DNA from: Calendula officinalis
Lineage: Eukaryota; Streptophyta; Magnoliopsida; Asterales; Asteraceae
DNA length: 64,000 bases
NCBI GenBank assembly: GCA_963853835.1
Contig: OY970822.1
Span: 19,345,501-19,409,500, forward strand
Direction of reading: 5' to 3'
Shown: one piece after another, positions 34,561 through 46,244 of the stretch
How positions within the stretch are numbered: the stretch's first letter is position 1
Layout of the letters: each line of letters opens with the position of its first letter
Program-made: the position numbers and the translations under genes
Notes under the pieces: model-generated
Told to the model about the DNA's origin: nothing
What the model saw: the letters and a program-made list of their open reading frames with translations, nothing else
Databases searched by the model: none

Positions 34561-35959
34561 AAATACCATTAAATTAAAAATTATATTAAAATTGAACTAT
34601 ATAAATTGACAAATTCACAAAAATGAATATTTCAAATGTACACTGATATCAAGATAACATGGATGAAAAAAAAATATAAAGTAACATTTATAAAAAGGAT
34701 AGCATGTTTTCCCTTAAACTCGTGCCTATGTAAAGTTTACTACTTATTCACATGAAAAAACCTTCAGCAAAACTTGCCTTCGAAACCTTATGAAAGAAAC
34801 CTAACCCAATATATTAGTTAATTATTGTAGATATATTATAAACTTGTAATTATCTTGTGTATCTTTTATCTCGGTAGTTATCACCTATCATTGTAATTAT
34901 AAATATAATGATAATCTCTTCACAAATTAGTGAAGATTTAAATCTCATAAAACCCCTAATATTTTCCTTAATGAAAAGTTGATCTAGACCACTAGTTTTA
35001 GTTAATATCTAATGTTATTTTATGAAAATGAGTGTTTGATAAAGCCGATGGTTTCATGCACATGCAAGTACCCTCGGCAACATATATTTGATATATCTAG
35101 TATGAGTTCCCGCCACCTAGTTAGCATTAACTAAATAAAGATATACTATGCTATATGTGAAAGTAAATTCCCCTTCATCATCATACTACTATATACATGC
35201 ATGATTAAATCTATAAAGATAAGATTAATTAATCAAAATCAAAAGCCTTTACATACATATATGTGTACATATATAACTTTATGCCATATGTGAAAGTAAA
35301 TTCTCCTTCATCCTCATACCATTCTTGTGGTAATTTTCCGTTGTCAAAAATACGTATATGCATACGTAGATGGTCATTAACTTTTCAAAATTTGGCTACA
35401 AGTTATAATTACAATGAATGTACGTGGTCCAATCTCAAGGCAACTATACCTACAAAAACCACACAATTAATGTCTAATTCAATACCAAATGTATATATGT
35501 GGTTCAGTTTAGTTCGATTTTCAATCCGAAAGTGAGCCCCCAAGTTCAATATATTTGCGCTACTCCACGTGGGACTCATCGACTACATCAATCCACCAGC
35601 GCCGCCTCACATGGACATCAAGGCTGGTGCCTGCTGCATTCCTGAATAGATGTTAAGCTCTTAGTAATATCTGGTCCCAAATTTGAATGTATATACGACT
35701 AGGTACATTAATATGTTCTCAAACTAATGGAACTTGTGGCTTACAAAGGGTCTAAGAGTACTGAAGAAGAAATGCAGCCATTGGTTTTGTAGGTTAATTG
35801 ACCACCTTAAAGCAAAATAATTTAATTAATTTATGAATATTTCCAACTTTTGAGAGCCAAATTATATATTGCAACCTTTGTACTTTAACTATATTTTTTA
35901 ATGTAAAAAAATAATGATGAATTTTGTAGTGGTGTGTTATGTAGGATATAATACTTTTT
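34561..35959. other. Intergenic, AT-rich, with one direct repeat
   Basis: No gene seen. An imperfect direct repeat of about 40 bp (ATATGTGAAAGTAAATTC core) occurs at 35147-35188 and 35281-35320, period about 133 bp. A 90-codon open stretch at 35263-35535 covers the second copy and shows no domain. Confidence 0.55.
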
Positions 35960-35974
35960 AGGTAGTTCTCATAT

Positions 35975-36097
35975 ACCAAAGGGCCTTTGGCCTAGCGGTA
36001 TGATGTTTGTCTCTCAACCTTGAGGTCAGGAGTTTAAATCCTGTCGTGGATATATGTGGTAATTAGAAGTAGATAAGATTTGCCGTTTAAAAAAAAA
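35975..36097 (+). repeat. tRNA-derived SINE with 15-bp target duplication
   Basis: A 123-bp body ends in an A-run. TGGCCTAGCGGT (35989-36000) fits the RNA polymerase III A box and AGTTTAAATCC (about 36031-36041) a decayed B box. The perfect direct repeat AGGTAGTTCTCATAT flanks it (35960-35974, 36098-36112). It mobilises through LINE machinery in trans. It lies about 1.15 kb upstream of the YUC start codon. Related antisense copies lie at 12371-12478 and 12907-13012. Confidence 0.92.
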
Positions 36098-36112
36098 AGG
36101 TAGTTCTCATAT

Positions 36113-37020
36113 GCATGATTGTTACCAAGAGCCCATGGGGGTTAACTCTCTTGCTACACAACCAAACCTCATTTAATTTGCATAAAGGATTTGACAAATT
36201 ATGACATAATTATGTATTAGGATTTTTTTCCCTTCATCAAAAGGTTGATTTTTCGGCAAGAACAACCGACCCATGTCAAATCGCCAGGTAAATCAAGCTC
36301 AACTAACATAAGACGATGGTCCAACAAAGTGACTCAACCTCATTGCATAATTATTATGAGAAATTAGGCTTCCCGTGGCGCGACTAGGATCAAACCTAGG
36401 TGTATTTCTAAATGTTCCCATCTCCTTAACCAACTAGGCTACACATTGTAGGTAGGATATAGTCATTTTCGATGCATGGTATACTAATCGAGTGTGCGAA
36501 AAAGATGCCATATATAACAAGTATTCCTTTGGCCAAACTTGGTACAAGATATATGATAAGGACTACTTGCATATTTTTCTGATTTTGGTACATATAAATA
36601 GTTCACCCAAATGCTCTTGATTTCATTAATCATATGCCTCCCAACATGATTGCCTAAACTTAGTAAAGTAACACATATTTAACTAATCATGTTACTCAAA
36701 ACATAAACCCTCCTCGCCATATTACAACTTAATTGTGGTCACATATTTTGGATCTCTTTTAGTCCAATCACTTTATAATATCTTCATAGGCTGATCCGTC
36801 CTTCGTTTTGCCTCTTTCTAACAACCTTGCATACGTTGCAACTTTTATAAGTACGTAACGATTAATATAGCTTGTGACACTTGTTTAGATAAAAGAAAAG
36901 GAAAAAAAAAAACATAATTGACCAATTGTGATTACTTTATTTCATTCTGAAATTTAGAAAATGACCATCTTAAAGCTATCATTTTCCAATATACAAATCA
37001 CAGGGAACTCTTGTGGCCAA
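36113..37020. other. Intergenic upstream of YUC, with a tRNA-like SINE head
   Basis: AT-rich probable 5' regulatory region of the YUC gene. It holds one antisense tRNA-like segment (36375-36450, separate entry). No other gene was recognised. Confidence 0.55.
36375..36450 (-). repeat. Second tRNA-like SINE head, antisense
   Basis: Read on the minus strand, TAGCCTAGTTGG matches the polymerase III A box and GGTTTGATCC matches the B box, about 40 nt apart. The sequence between and around them does not follow the 35975 SINE, so it is a different family or a decayed tRNA pseudogene. No CCA-end structure or target duplication was identified. Confidence 0.5.
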
Positions 37021-37247
37021 CTCATTCCTTATTTATACCTCTGCATTACATTCTCACCCCATCCACACATCGCCCTCTTCTCTTTACTCTCTATCTCTCT
37101 TGAATTTTGTACTATCCATTTCAACTTTAATAAATTATTCCCATACTTGAAAAAAAGAAATTAAATTAGACTGTTGCATTCACTCATTAACTTTGGCCTC
37201 TTTTGACGCATTGTGCTTGTAGTATCAATCTTGATCATTTACCAACA
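37021..37247 (+). promoter_or_regulatory. Core promoter and leader of YUC gene
   Basis: TTATTTATACC at about 37028-37038 is TATA-like, and a CT-rich stretch (about 37072-37101) follows, as is common around plant transcription starts. The distance from the TATA to ATG 37248 implies a leader of roughly 180 nt. Inferred from motif and spacing only. Confidence 0.5.
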
Positions 37248-38872
37248 ATGGTTCAACAAGCTCTTGACCATGGAGACTTGTTCTCCAGGAGATGCATACT
37301 GGTAAACGGGCCAGTAATTGTAGGGGCTGGCCCGTCTGGCCTTGCAGTCGGCGCAGGACTCAGGAAACAAGGGGTTCCCTTTGTGATCCTGGACAGGGCC
37401 GACTGCATTGCATCTCTCTGGCAGAACAAGACTTATGATCGTCTCAAACTCCATCTCCCTAAGCAATTTTGTCAACTACCCTTTTTTCCTTTCCCGCCTA
37501 ATTTCCCGGAATACCCTTCAAAATACCAATTTGTCGACTACCTAGAATCATACGCTAAGAAATTTGATATAAACCCACGGTTCAATGAGTCGGTTCAATC
37601 CGCCAAGTATGACGAGACATGTGGATTATGGCGGGTGCGAACGGTGGTGGATGATTGTGAGGTTGAGTATATATGTAGGTGGCTTGTGGTGGCAACCGGT
37701 GAGAATGCAGAGAAAGTGGTACCGGATTTTGAAGGATTGGATGAGTTTGGTGGCCATGTTATGCATGCTTGTGATTACCGCTCCGGTGAGGAATTTGAAG
37801 GAAAGAAAGTTTTGGTGGTCGGTTGTGGGAATTCCGGCATGGAAGTTTCTCTCGATCTTTGCCACCACAATGCTTTTCCATCCATGGTGGTTCGAAGCTC
37901 GGTGAGTTTTTCATATAAAACTTCCATAATGCAGAAAACTCACCAAACAAAAAATCTTGAAAATTAAACCAAAACTGAAATTTGTGTTCTTTTGGTTTTG
38001 AATTAACAGGTTCATGTATTACCAAGGGAAATTTGTGGGAAATCGACTTTTCAATTGGCGAATTCACTAATGAAATGGTTGCCCGTAAAGGTGGTTGATA
38101 AGATCTTGTTGATTCTTGCTAGATGCACACTCGGGAACTTAGAAAAATATGGAATAAAGAAGCCATCAATGGGCCCAATTGAGCTCAAGAACGCTCATGG
38201 GAAAACCCCTGTTTTAGACATTGGTGCATTACAAAAGATTAAATCTGGGAATATTCAGATAGTTTCAGAAATCAAGAAGTTTTCAAGGGGTTGTGTAGAG
38301 TTTGTTAATGGCGGAACTCTGGAAATTGATTCGGTAATTTTGGCAACAGGGTATTGCAGCAATGTTCCTTCATGGCTAAAGGTAACACCTTAAACAATTT
38401 TCAGTCTAACTAATCATATATTATTATAAATTCCGTTACCAAACATATTTTAATATTGTTTTCCAAAGAGTTCATCGATTCATGTGACAGTTATGGAAGT
38501 TGGGTTTCTTGTTGATGACTACATGCTCTGTTTTTGTTTCTTTCAAATTTGATGTTGGGCAGCCCCTCTGTTTTATTTTATTTTTATTAAAGAAAGTGAA
38601 ATACCATCCATGCCCTTAATCTAATAAGTTCGTTTTTTTAATGGTGTCAACAGGAAAGTGACTTATTTTCAAAAGAAGGGGTGCCAACGATGCCGTTTCC
38701 AGAGGGGTGGAAGGGTAAATCAGGGTTATATGCAGTTGGGTTCACTAGAAGAGGTCTTTCAGGTGCATCTTTTGATGCCATTAGGGTCTCCCAAGATATT
38801 ACAAATATGTGGAATCAAGAAACAAGATCACAAACTAACCATTATGTCACCGTGTCGTGCGATAAAAAATAG
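37248..38872 (+). CDS. YUC: YUCCA-type flavin monooxygenase (indole-3-pyruvate monooxygenase)
   Basis: Exons 37248-37901, 38010-38381 and 38654-38872; both introns are GT-AG and phase 0; predicted protein 414 residues, normal for YUCCA. Gly-Ala-Gly-Pro-Ser-Gly at residues 26-31 is the FAD site and Gly-Cys-Gly-Asn-Ser-Gly at 192-197 the NADPH site. The FMO signature with Gly-Gly-His and the Ala-Thr-Gly-Tyr motif near the end of exon 2 are present. The family converts indole-3-pyruvate to auxin using NADPH and O2, the rate-limiting step of the TAA/YUC pathway. Wording around Val-Asn-Gly-Pro-Val-Ile-Val and the C-terminal Gly-Lys-Ser-Gly-Leu-Tyr-Ala favours the YUC3/5/7/8/9 clade; the exact orthologue is not claimed. 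No break was seen. ATG 37248 fits the family N-terminus; an upstream in-frame extension to 37203 has no ATG. Confidence 0.95.
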
Positions 38873-39422
38873 AAAATTATATGTCTCTAGTCATATTTTC
38901 GTTTTTGAGTTTGTAACGTGGTGAGCTAACCGATACAAAATGCTCGCGTAGACGAAAAAAAATTAACAAACGTAAAAAAGAGAGAGAGCAGCCCTCTTCA
39001 GTTAAACCCTAGGGTCCTTCCGGGCTTTTGTACAGAAAAAAAAGGAAGATGAGGCTTTTTTTGTTTTTATTATTTTAACGTTTTGTATTTCTGTCTTGTT
39101 GTACATGTTTACAAAGTAAAATAACGACTTGTTTTCGTCTATTAAGGGATTGACAGCATATGTTTTTTGTTATAAGGCATAGATCTTAAACGATCTATTT
39201 CGGTATATTTGTTTTTAATGTATGATATAAAGATTGTGTATATGTATACTATAACTCTATAAGTATTAAAAAATTTAATGTACTTATATTGCAAGGACAC
39301 AACAAAATGGTCCATAATTGTAATAAATAAAAGTGGATGGGGTGAATTGAAGGACTATATATAAGTGACCCAACTAGGGTCCCAACTAATAAGGTAGGAC
39401 CACATTTCATTATAACCCTAAC
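38873..39422. other. YUC 3' flank
   Basis: AT-rich 3' untranslated and intergenic sequence with T-rich stretches around 39051-39120. No gene recognised. Confidence 0.5.
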
Positions 39423-39430
39423 ATTGCTAT

Positions 39431-40071
39431 CAGTGGCGGACCCAGAAAAAAGTTTGAGGGGTTGTATAATTTTTTATTCATAAAAAACATAAAAATAAAT
39501 TCAAAAGTACGATTTCATTAGATATGTCAGAAAAACATCTATAAATTACATTTTAAATTTGACATCTTCATTCTTTCATTTTCTGAAAACGATTGATTCT
39601 TTTAATTGTAACATCTAAAAGCGTTTTTTTCTACTACACAAATCAACGTTTGATTTAAAAAATCATCACCCATTTTAGTGCGCAAATCGGTCTTTAAAAG
39701 CTTCATTGCGGGAAAGCATCTTTCAACTGTTACAATTAAAACTAGCAAATCCAAAACCAACTTTAATAATCTATATAGCAAAGGGAAAAACCATGTTCTC
39801 TTGTTTCAGAATCAATATATAATAGAAACTTACTAAATAAGGAGTAATGGGCTTTACTTAATTTTTTTTTGGACTTTAGTTCTATTTTTCTTTAGCTATC
39901 TTTTTAACAAATATTTAAATAGAACATATATTATTATTTTTTCTACTACATAAGAATATTTGTTGTATTTTTTTTAGGGGTGTCACCTACACTAAAAAAA
40001 AAATTAATACTAATTCGAAAAGTTTGAGGGGTTACCCGGGCAACCCCGTGCACCATACTAGGTCACCACTG
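39431..40071. mobile_element. hAT-type MITE
   Basis: 641 bp flanked by the perfect 8-bp duplication ATTGCTAT (39423-39430, 40072-40079). Termini CAGTGGCGGACCCAG and CTAGGTCACCACTG are imperfect inverted repeats, with a longer imperfect subterminal match (AAAAGTTTGAGGGGTT occurs near both ends in direct orientation). Eight-base targets and CAG termini indicate hAT. Non-coding. Confidence 0.9.
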
Positions 40072-40079
40072 ATTGCTAT

Positions 40080-40511
40080 TATCCTTTAATTTCATGAGTC
40101 GTGACTCAAGCACCTCCTGTTTTTAGGATCAAACTCACATGGGTTACACAACATAGAATTATGTGTAAAAGTACAATTTCTCCAACCCCATGACTAATGA
40201 TAAAAAAAATGTTAACAGCTTCTAAGAATTATATTTAATATTAGAAGGAAAAAACTTGAAGTTTGTATAATCCACACTAAATAATATCTTAAATAACTTC
40301 TCTATAATTAGATAAATATTATCTGAATCAACTTTGTTGAGCTAAAAAATTTCAAATAATTACCCTATGGAGTTGTTTTATATCATTATATGAATTTCAT
40401 ACATAATTAGGTTAAAGGTGCTATAGGTTACCAAAATAAATATCCAAATTCAATGTTTGGTCAAGAGAAGTATCATTAACCTTAATTATTCGATTGGGCG
40501 GTATTTAGATT
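40080..40511. other. Intergenic between hAT and Tourist-like MITEs
   Basis: AT-rich, no gene or clear repeat seen. Confidence 0.5.
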
Positions 40512-40514
40512 TTA

Positions 40515-41437
40515 GGTGGTGTTTGGTTCGCAGTTTTTGATGGAATTGGAATCTAGGAAAGAATTGGAATCCAATTCCATAGTCTGGTTGGTTGGCATGG
40601 AAGGGAATTGGAATCCAATTCAATATTCTGTTTGGTTGACTTGAATTGGAATTGAAATTATCTAAAATGACGAATTTACCCTTATTACTAGTAGTGGTTG
40701 GTGGGTGGTGGTGATGGTGGGTGGTGGAGGCGGTGGGTAATGGTGGTGGCGGCGGCGGCGGTGGCAGCGGTGGTCGAGGTGGTGGCGGAGGCGGCGGTGG
40801 GTGGTGGTGGTGGCGGTGGCGGTTATGGTGGTGGCGGTTGGTGGCGGTGGCGGTGGTGGGTGGTGGTGGTGGTGGCGGTGGATGGTGATGGTGGTGGTGG
40901 TGGGTGGCGGTGGTTGTTGGTGGCGGTGGTGGATGGTGGCGGTGGCGATAAGTGGTGGTGGTGGTTGGTGGTGGTTGTGGTGGGTGGTGGTGGCGGTGGT
41001 TGATGGTGGCGGTGGCGGTAAGTGGTGGTGGCGGTGGTGGTGGTGGTGGTGGGTGGTGGTGGCGGTGGTGGTTGCGGTGGGCGGTGGTTGGTGGTGGCGG
41101 CAGTGGATGGTGGCAGTGGCGGTTGATGGCGGTTGTGGTGGTGGTGGCGGCGGTGGGTGGTGGCGGTGGCGGTGATGGTGGCGGCGGCGGGTGGTGGTGG
41201 TGATGGTGGCGGTGGTGGTGAGTATAAAGGGTATAAAGGTAAAAGAACATTCCATCAAACCTTGGAATTCAATTCCATCAACATTTGGATGGAATTGAGA
41301 TTCCTTCATTTGGTGGAATGTTTCTATCATTTAGGAATCCAATTCCATCCATTTTTTTGAACCAAACACTGGAATCTGATGGAATTTGATTCCAATTTCC
41401 TCAGATTCCATTATATTCCAGCGAAACAAACAGCACC
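40515..41437. mobile_element. Tourist-like (PIF/Harbinger) MITE carrying a GGT array
   Basis: The TTA duplication (40512-40514, 41438-41440) and inverted termini GGTGGTGTTTGGTTCGC / GGTGCTGTTTGTTTCGC (15 of 17 match) are PIF/Harbinger hallmarks. Subterminal parts rich in TGGAATTGGAATC form further imperfect inverted repeats. The middle is occupied by a GGT/GGC triplet array of over 500 bp. No transposase. Confidence 0.88.
40696..41220 (+). repeat. GGT/GGC triplet minisatellite
   Basis: About 525 bp made almost only of GGT, GGC and GAT/TGG-phase variants, G-rich on the plus strand. It opens long His/Pro or Gly/Trp frames on both strands, which are compositional and not genes. Confidence 0.95.
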
Positions 41438-41440
41438 TTA

Positions 41441-41863
41441 GACTTCTGAATAGGAATTTGATAAAAGTTATGGGTTTTAAACATCTTAGTTTCTTATCCT
41501 ATTTGGAAAATAAATTTTCACTTTTCAAACAAGTTAGATAACCGGAATCTATATCCTTCCAAGTTTAATATTCTATGACTTTTGTTTTGGTAATCCGTGT
41601 TCCAACATGCTTTGTAGGTTGACTAAGTTCAGAGCGGTCACCTGATTTATGGTAACCCATAGTCAGCGCAAGTAAATCTATGTGGCCATAAGGAGTTATA
41701 TTTTTTTGCTTCTGCGAATTGAATCTGAGACCAAATTCAAGTACTGACTTTTAATTATTTTTTTCAACTTAATAAGATAATTAAGCATTTGATTATGTCA
41801 TTATATTTTGATCTTTTTTATGACCTAATATCAATATAGTTTATCATATTCAGACAGCTCATG
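41441..41863. other. Intergenic
   Basis: No gene. The stretch 41610-41740 is of mixed composition and might be an old SINE, but boxes A and B are not convincing. Confidence 0.45.
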
Positions 41864-41871
41864 TCCTTGCT

Positions 41872-42546
41872 TAGGGGTGTTCACTATTCGGATATAACCG
41901 GATTGTCCAAGTGGACATTTTGGATCGGATTATTTGGATTGGTTATTTGGTTTTTTGGATCGGTTTGGACTTGAACCAAATTAATAGTTTGGATTTCGGA
42001 TTGGATTTGGTTTCCGTTGTGAAAACCAGATTGTCCAAAAAAACCAAATAGTAATATATAGTAAATTGATTTATATCCTAACACTTATTCGTTTCTACTG
42101 TAAGCAATTATGGTTTCTCTTTCTTTACATTTCTTATAGTAAATTGATTTATATACTAACACTTGTTCCATTTTATATTGTATTAGTTGGTGATGTACCA
42201 ATCTTTTTGGAGTTTTTAATAAAGTTAATGTCAAATTTTTTGCATATATGATTGTAGATGTCACAAGCTATGAATTAGACTTGTTTTATGTACAAAGTAG
42301 TTTATCTTTTTGGAATTTTACATATGAACTTAATATTATTTTTGTTATATATTTTTGGAATATTTTGAAAATTTTAAGGAAAAACCAAACGGATAAAACC
42401 AAACCAACCAAATTGTTATTTGGTTCGGATCGGTTTGGTTTTCGAATTAGTTTGGACGGTTCGGTTTGAACTTTTGAAAATCAGATTTTATTTGGTTTCA
42501 CCTATTTGGATCGGATAAAACCAAACCGTCCAAACGAACACCCCTA
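41872..42546. mobile_element. hAT-type MITE with TAGGGGTGTTC termini
   Basis: 675 bp flanked by the perfect 8-bp duplication TCCTTGCT (41864-41871, 42547-42554). The ends TAGGGGTGTTC and GAACACCCCTA are exact inverted repeats for 11 bp. The interior is full of CGGTTTGG/CCAAACC motifs in both orientations. Same terminal type as the element at 59935-60584. Confidence 0.92.
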
Positions 42547-42554
42547 TCCTTGCT

Positions 42555-44849
42555 AGAGCAAAATCCCTTAGTGTTTTTTTTTTTTTTTTTTTTTTTTTTT
42601 GTTAATTTTGGATTAGTGCAAGATCTTTAATTAACTATGCTTACTACTTGTTATGAAGTCTTGAGAAAGACAACTTTGACAATTTGGAAAAAGACAAAGT
42701 GGAGATTAATTGGTTGACATAATCTTGTACCAGTAATCAACGGAAAACGTTTAATAAAAAGCTTCTTTTTGTATGGATTTATGTTTTTATATATACAATA
42801 AAAATAATTAAAATATTGTTTTTGACGTGATTTGATATTTTGATCTATACTATAATATAAAAAACAAAGCTAAGAAGAATTGCCAAATTTCATTCAATTA
42901 CATTACTTGGAAAATATTTTCTCCATATTCTTCATATTTCTAATTTATTTAATTCTTTTTCTTCAATTTTTCATATTAATATTATACAATTGAGTGAATT
43001 TATTGAATTTTGATGATATTTATTGCAAAAAAATGTTGAATATTTGTATGAAATGCATGATTGTTAGCTATACACATGCAAATCATATTGTTTCCATACG
43101 AAAAAGATTAACTTTTTATACATATACGATATACATAATATAATTATATTTCACTAAAGTCACAAAATGTTATTACTTTAAAACTCATATTATCAAAATT
43201 TATACTAGATATGCTTTTAATTAATTTTATATTTCCATATTTTAATTTTAAGATAAACTTTTTTTGTGAATGAAAAATAGATCAAGAAAATAGTTCAAAG
43301 TATCTGAAAATTTTAATTTATTTACTTGCTAGACTTTTTAAAAATTTTATTATAGCTTGTTGATATATGATAACTAAATATAAATAATATGATGAAACAA
43401 GTGTGAAAATCTCGTCATCCAATTAAAAAATATATATTTTCATTTCCAGGATTGATTATTGTTATTATTATAATTTTTTGGTAAGATTCAATGTAAAAGT
43501 AAAAAACATAATCACGGCCCTTTGACTTCTATTTGAAGTTGCAACCCTTTGACTTTTGTAATCTAAGTCTTGGCATGATATGAGCATGTAACAAAAGATA
43601 TGATCCCTTTGACTTAACATGGTTATAAAATGATAACGCTTATACGAATATTATATAATGTTAGTTGGTTGACTTTTTTAGTTTTACATTGTTTACTCTT
43701 TACTTTCATTTTAAGTAACAATTGGAATTAAAGGTAGAAAAACATGGTTGTGGACTTTACAACAACTTTTAACATTTTCTCTAAATGGATGCTTAATCAC
43801 TAATCACTTGCAACCCCGTTTATGGGTCGGTAAGTAATATAAAAGATCTTGATTATATAATGATTAGAGTTGGATAAACATGTGTAGGTTGCTTTGCACC
43901 AATATTTGTGGGGCATAATTATCACATTGGTTATCTTAATCAGTCGATGGTTATTAAAAATAGGGCAAATTCTATATTACTATATTCAATTATAAACGTT
44001 TTATTATATATGTATCATGTTTTACAAAAAGTAATAAATTATATATTACTATTATTTTTTACCTTTTGTTCTACTATTAAACTTTCGAAAACCTAGCAAT
44101 GTTATAAAAACTCATGTTTTAGGTAAACCTTTTGAATGGATAATGTAATCAACTTGGTTTCGCTAATAGATAACAGAAACCTTCACAAGAAATAAAGTCA
44201 ACTTCACAATTCTTTAACTTAGCTAAACCCCTCTCATGACTGATTTATTCCACATAACCAGTTAGAGTTACAAGTCAAACATAACACAACTAGCATTAAT
44301 CCTCACTCGGCCCAATTGATATCCACATGTCTAATCCATCATAAGTGGACATGAATAGATTAAATATACGATTAGTGGATATGGACGACGATTTGTCATA
44401 TATGGATCACCTATTTTCCACCCTAATTAATATATTTGTAGTATTTTTTTAGCTATTAACTCGTTTCATCCAATGAAAGTGATATGATATTGATGCATGC
44501 ATATGAATACGGATATATGTGAAGAAAAAAATAAATAGATATATGGCTCCACCCATTTCATATACGATCCACATTCATTAATTCTAACCACAATGCACAA
44601 GGTATATTAAGATTAAGGTCAAACAAGTCAACTCATTGGAAAGTTATATGCGGTCAAGTACGTAAATGAGTTAACTTATTGAAAGGATAGGTGAGCTCAA
44701 GTCCACAACTGAGTCAACTCGTTGAATAGATTAGTGAGCTCAAATCCATAACAAGTCACAACGGTCAAACCCAAATAAGATAGCCTTTGCTAAACCTGTT
44801 TGAGCTTGTATGAACCATTAAGTATATTTCATAAAAAAAATTTATCAAA
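42555..44849. other. Long AT-rich intergenic stretch
   Basis: No gene, RNA or complete transposon recognised. It contains a poly-T run of about 27 bases near 42574-42600 and many short A/T runs. Short ORFs (for example 43908-44096) lack coding character. Confidence 0.55.
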
Positions 44850-45075
44850 TACTTCCTCTGATTCAAAATAAGCGATACACTTTCCTTTTTGGGCGATTCA
44901 AAATAAGTGACACACTTTGAAAAATTACCTTATTTGACAAAAAATAGTAGGACTCACACCCAATAACTATCTACTTTAATAAAATGAAATGACCCTTTTA
45001 TCCTTACTTTTTACTTTTAAACATCATTAACCTCAATTTATTCAAAAAGTGTGGGACTCATTCCCTACTAATTAC

Positions 45076-45786
45076 AGTAAAACCTCCATAAATTAATAAG
45101 GTTGGGACTAGGATATTTTATTAATTTAGCGATATATTAATTTATCGATAAATTAATAAATTATTAATTTAAAGATAATATTATTATAAAATCAACTTAG
45201 CTAATACGTATTCACATATTCACAGAGCCTTTAAAATTATGCATCACATTCACATTCACAAGACCTTCGAAATTCTCACATTAATTAACTTGTCAAGTTC
45301 AATGTACATAGATTTAGATTGATCACTATAAAATGTCTAATGATAAATTTTAAAATCACATCAACTATGGCTTCTAAACTAAAAGGTGTTAAAAAATCAA
45401 CGATGACCAATTAATAACGAAAACTATTATGCGAGTATCAGAGAGATCACCAAGGATGCACTCAACAAGATTTGGTGAAGTGGGTTGACAAAACTTTCAA
45501 TTTGAAAGTTAGTCAAGGAATAATTTCAAACACTCTTAAGAGATCAACGGAGTTCCTATTGGCTAACTTTGATAACTCTAGAATTTTGAAATTTTATTTT
45601 AATAATTATTAATTTATAGTTTGGTTGGGACTAATATATTTACATTAGGATTTCAAAAAAATTATTATCTTATTATTTTATCGATTGGGGTCCGATTTTG
45701 TACTAGTCCCAAGTTGGGACCGGATAAATTATTAATTTTATCGAGGTTATTAATTTATCGAGTATTAATTTATGGATGTTATATTG
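45076..45786. mobile_element. Emigrant/Lemi-like (pogo-type) MITE nested in Stowaway MITE 2
   Basis: It begins CAGTAAAACCTCCATAAATT and ends, in inverse orientation, with the same motif in decayed form (AATTTATGGATGTTATATTG), between TA dinucleotides. This terminal sequence is that of the Emigrant/Lemi family of pogo-like (Tc1/mariner) MITEs. The rest is AT-rich with a short GC segment; no complete transposase frame was seen. Confidence 0.82.
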
Positions 45787-46236
45787 TATCCAATTAATCT
45801 AATTTAACCATCATTATAATCTTTTGCCTCAAAAATCATGAAACTCAAAGTGTATCACTTATTTTGAATTGGTCCGATTTTGTACTAGTCCCAAGTTGGG
45901 ACCGGATAAATTATTAATTTTATCGAGGTTATTAATTTATCGAGTATTAATTTATGGATGTTATATTGTATCCAATTAATCTAATTTAACCATCATTATA
46001 ATCTTTTGCCTCAAAAATCATGAAACTCAAAGTGTATCACTTATTTTGAATTGGTCCGATTTTGTACTAGTCCCAAGTTGGGACCGGATAAATTATTAAT
46101 TTTATCGAGGTTATTAATTTATCGAGTATTAATTTATGGATGTTATATTGTATCCAATTAATCTAATTTAACCATCATTATAATCTTTTGCCTCAAAAAT
46201 CATGAAACTCAAAGTGTATCACTTATTTTGAATCGG
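45691..46236. repeat. 182-bp unit in three tandem copies
   Basis: TCCGATTTTGTACTAGTCCC starts at 45691, 45873 and 46055, exactly 182 bp apart. Each unit joins the end of the Emigrant-like element to the 3' end of the Stowaway MITE. The copies appear identical by eye. The junction is GAATTGG, where the outer end reads GAATCGG. Confidence 0.95.
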
Positions 46237-46244
46237 AGGAAGTA

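Larger units (their letters stand above)
44852..46242. mobile_element. Stowaway-like MITE 2 with nested Emigrant-like element and tandem triplication
   Basis: Termini CTTCCTCTGATTCAAAATAAG and the complement of TTGAATCGGAGGAAG, flanked by TA (44850-44851, 46243-46244). The interior matches MITE 1 on both sides of an inserted element. The last part is expanded by three copies of a 182-bp unit spanning the nested element's end and the MITE's own end. Confidence 0.88.

Noticed and set aside
35975..36060. Possible functional tRNA gene
   Set aside because: Has A and B boxes but also an A tail and a 15-bp target duplication, so it is a SINE; cloverleaf arms do not pair well.
40486..41360. Long His/Pro-rich and Gly/Trp-rich open frames on both strands
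   Set aside because: They are products of the GGT/GGC triplet array inside a MITE; no start context, domain or codon bias.
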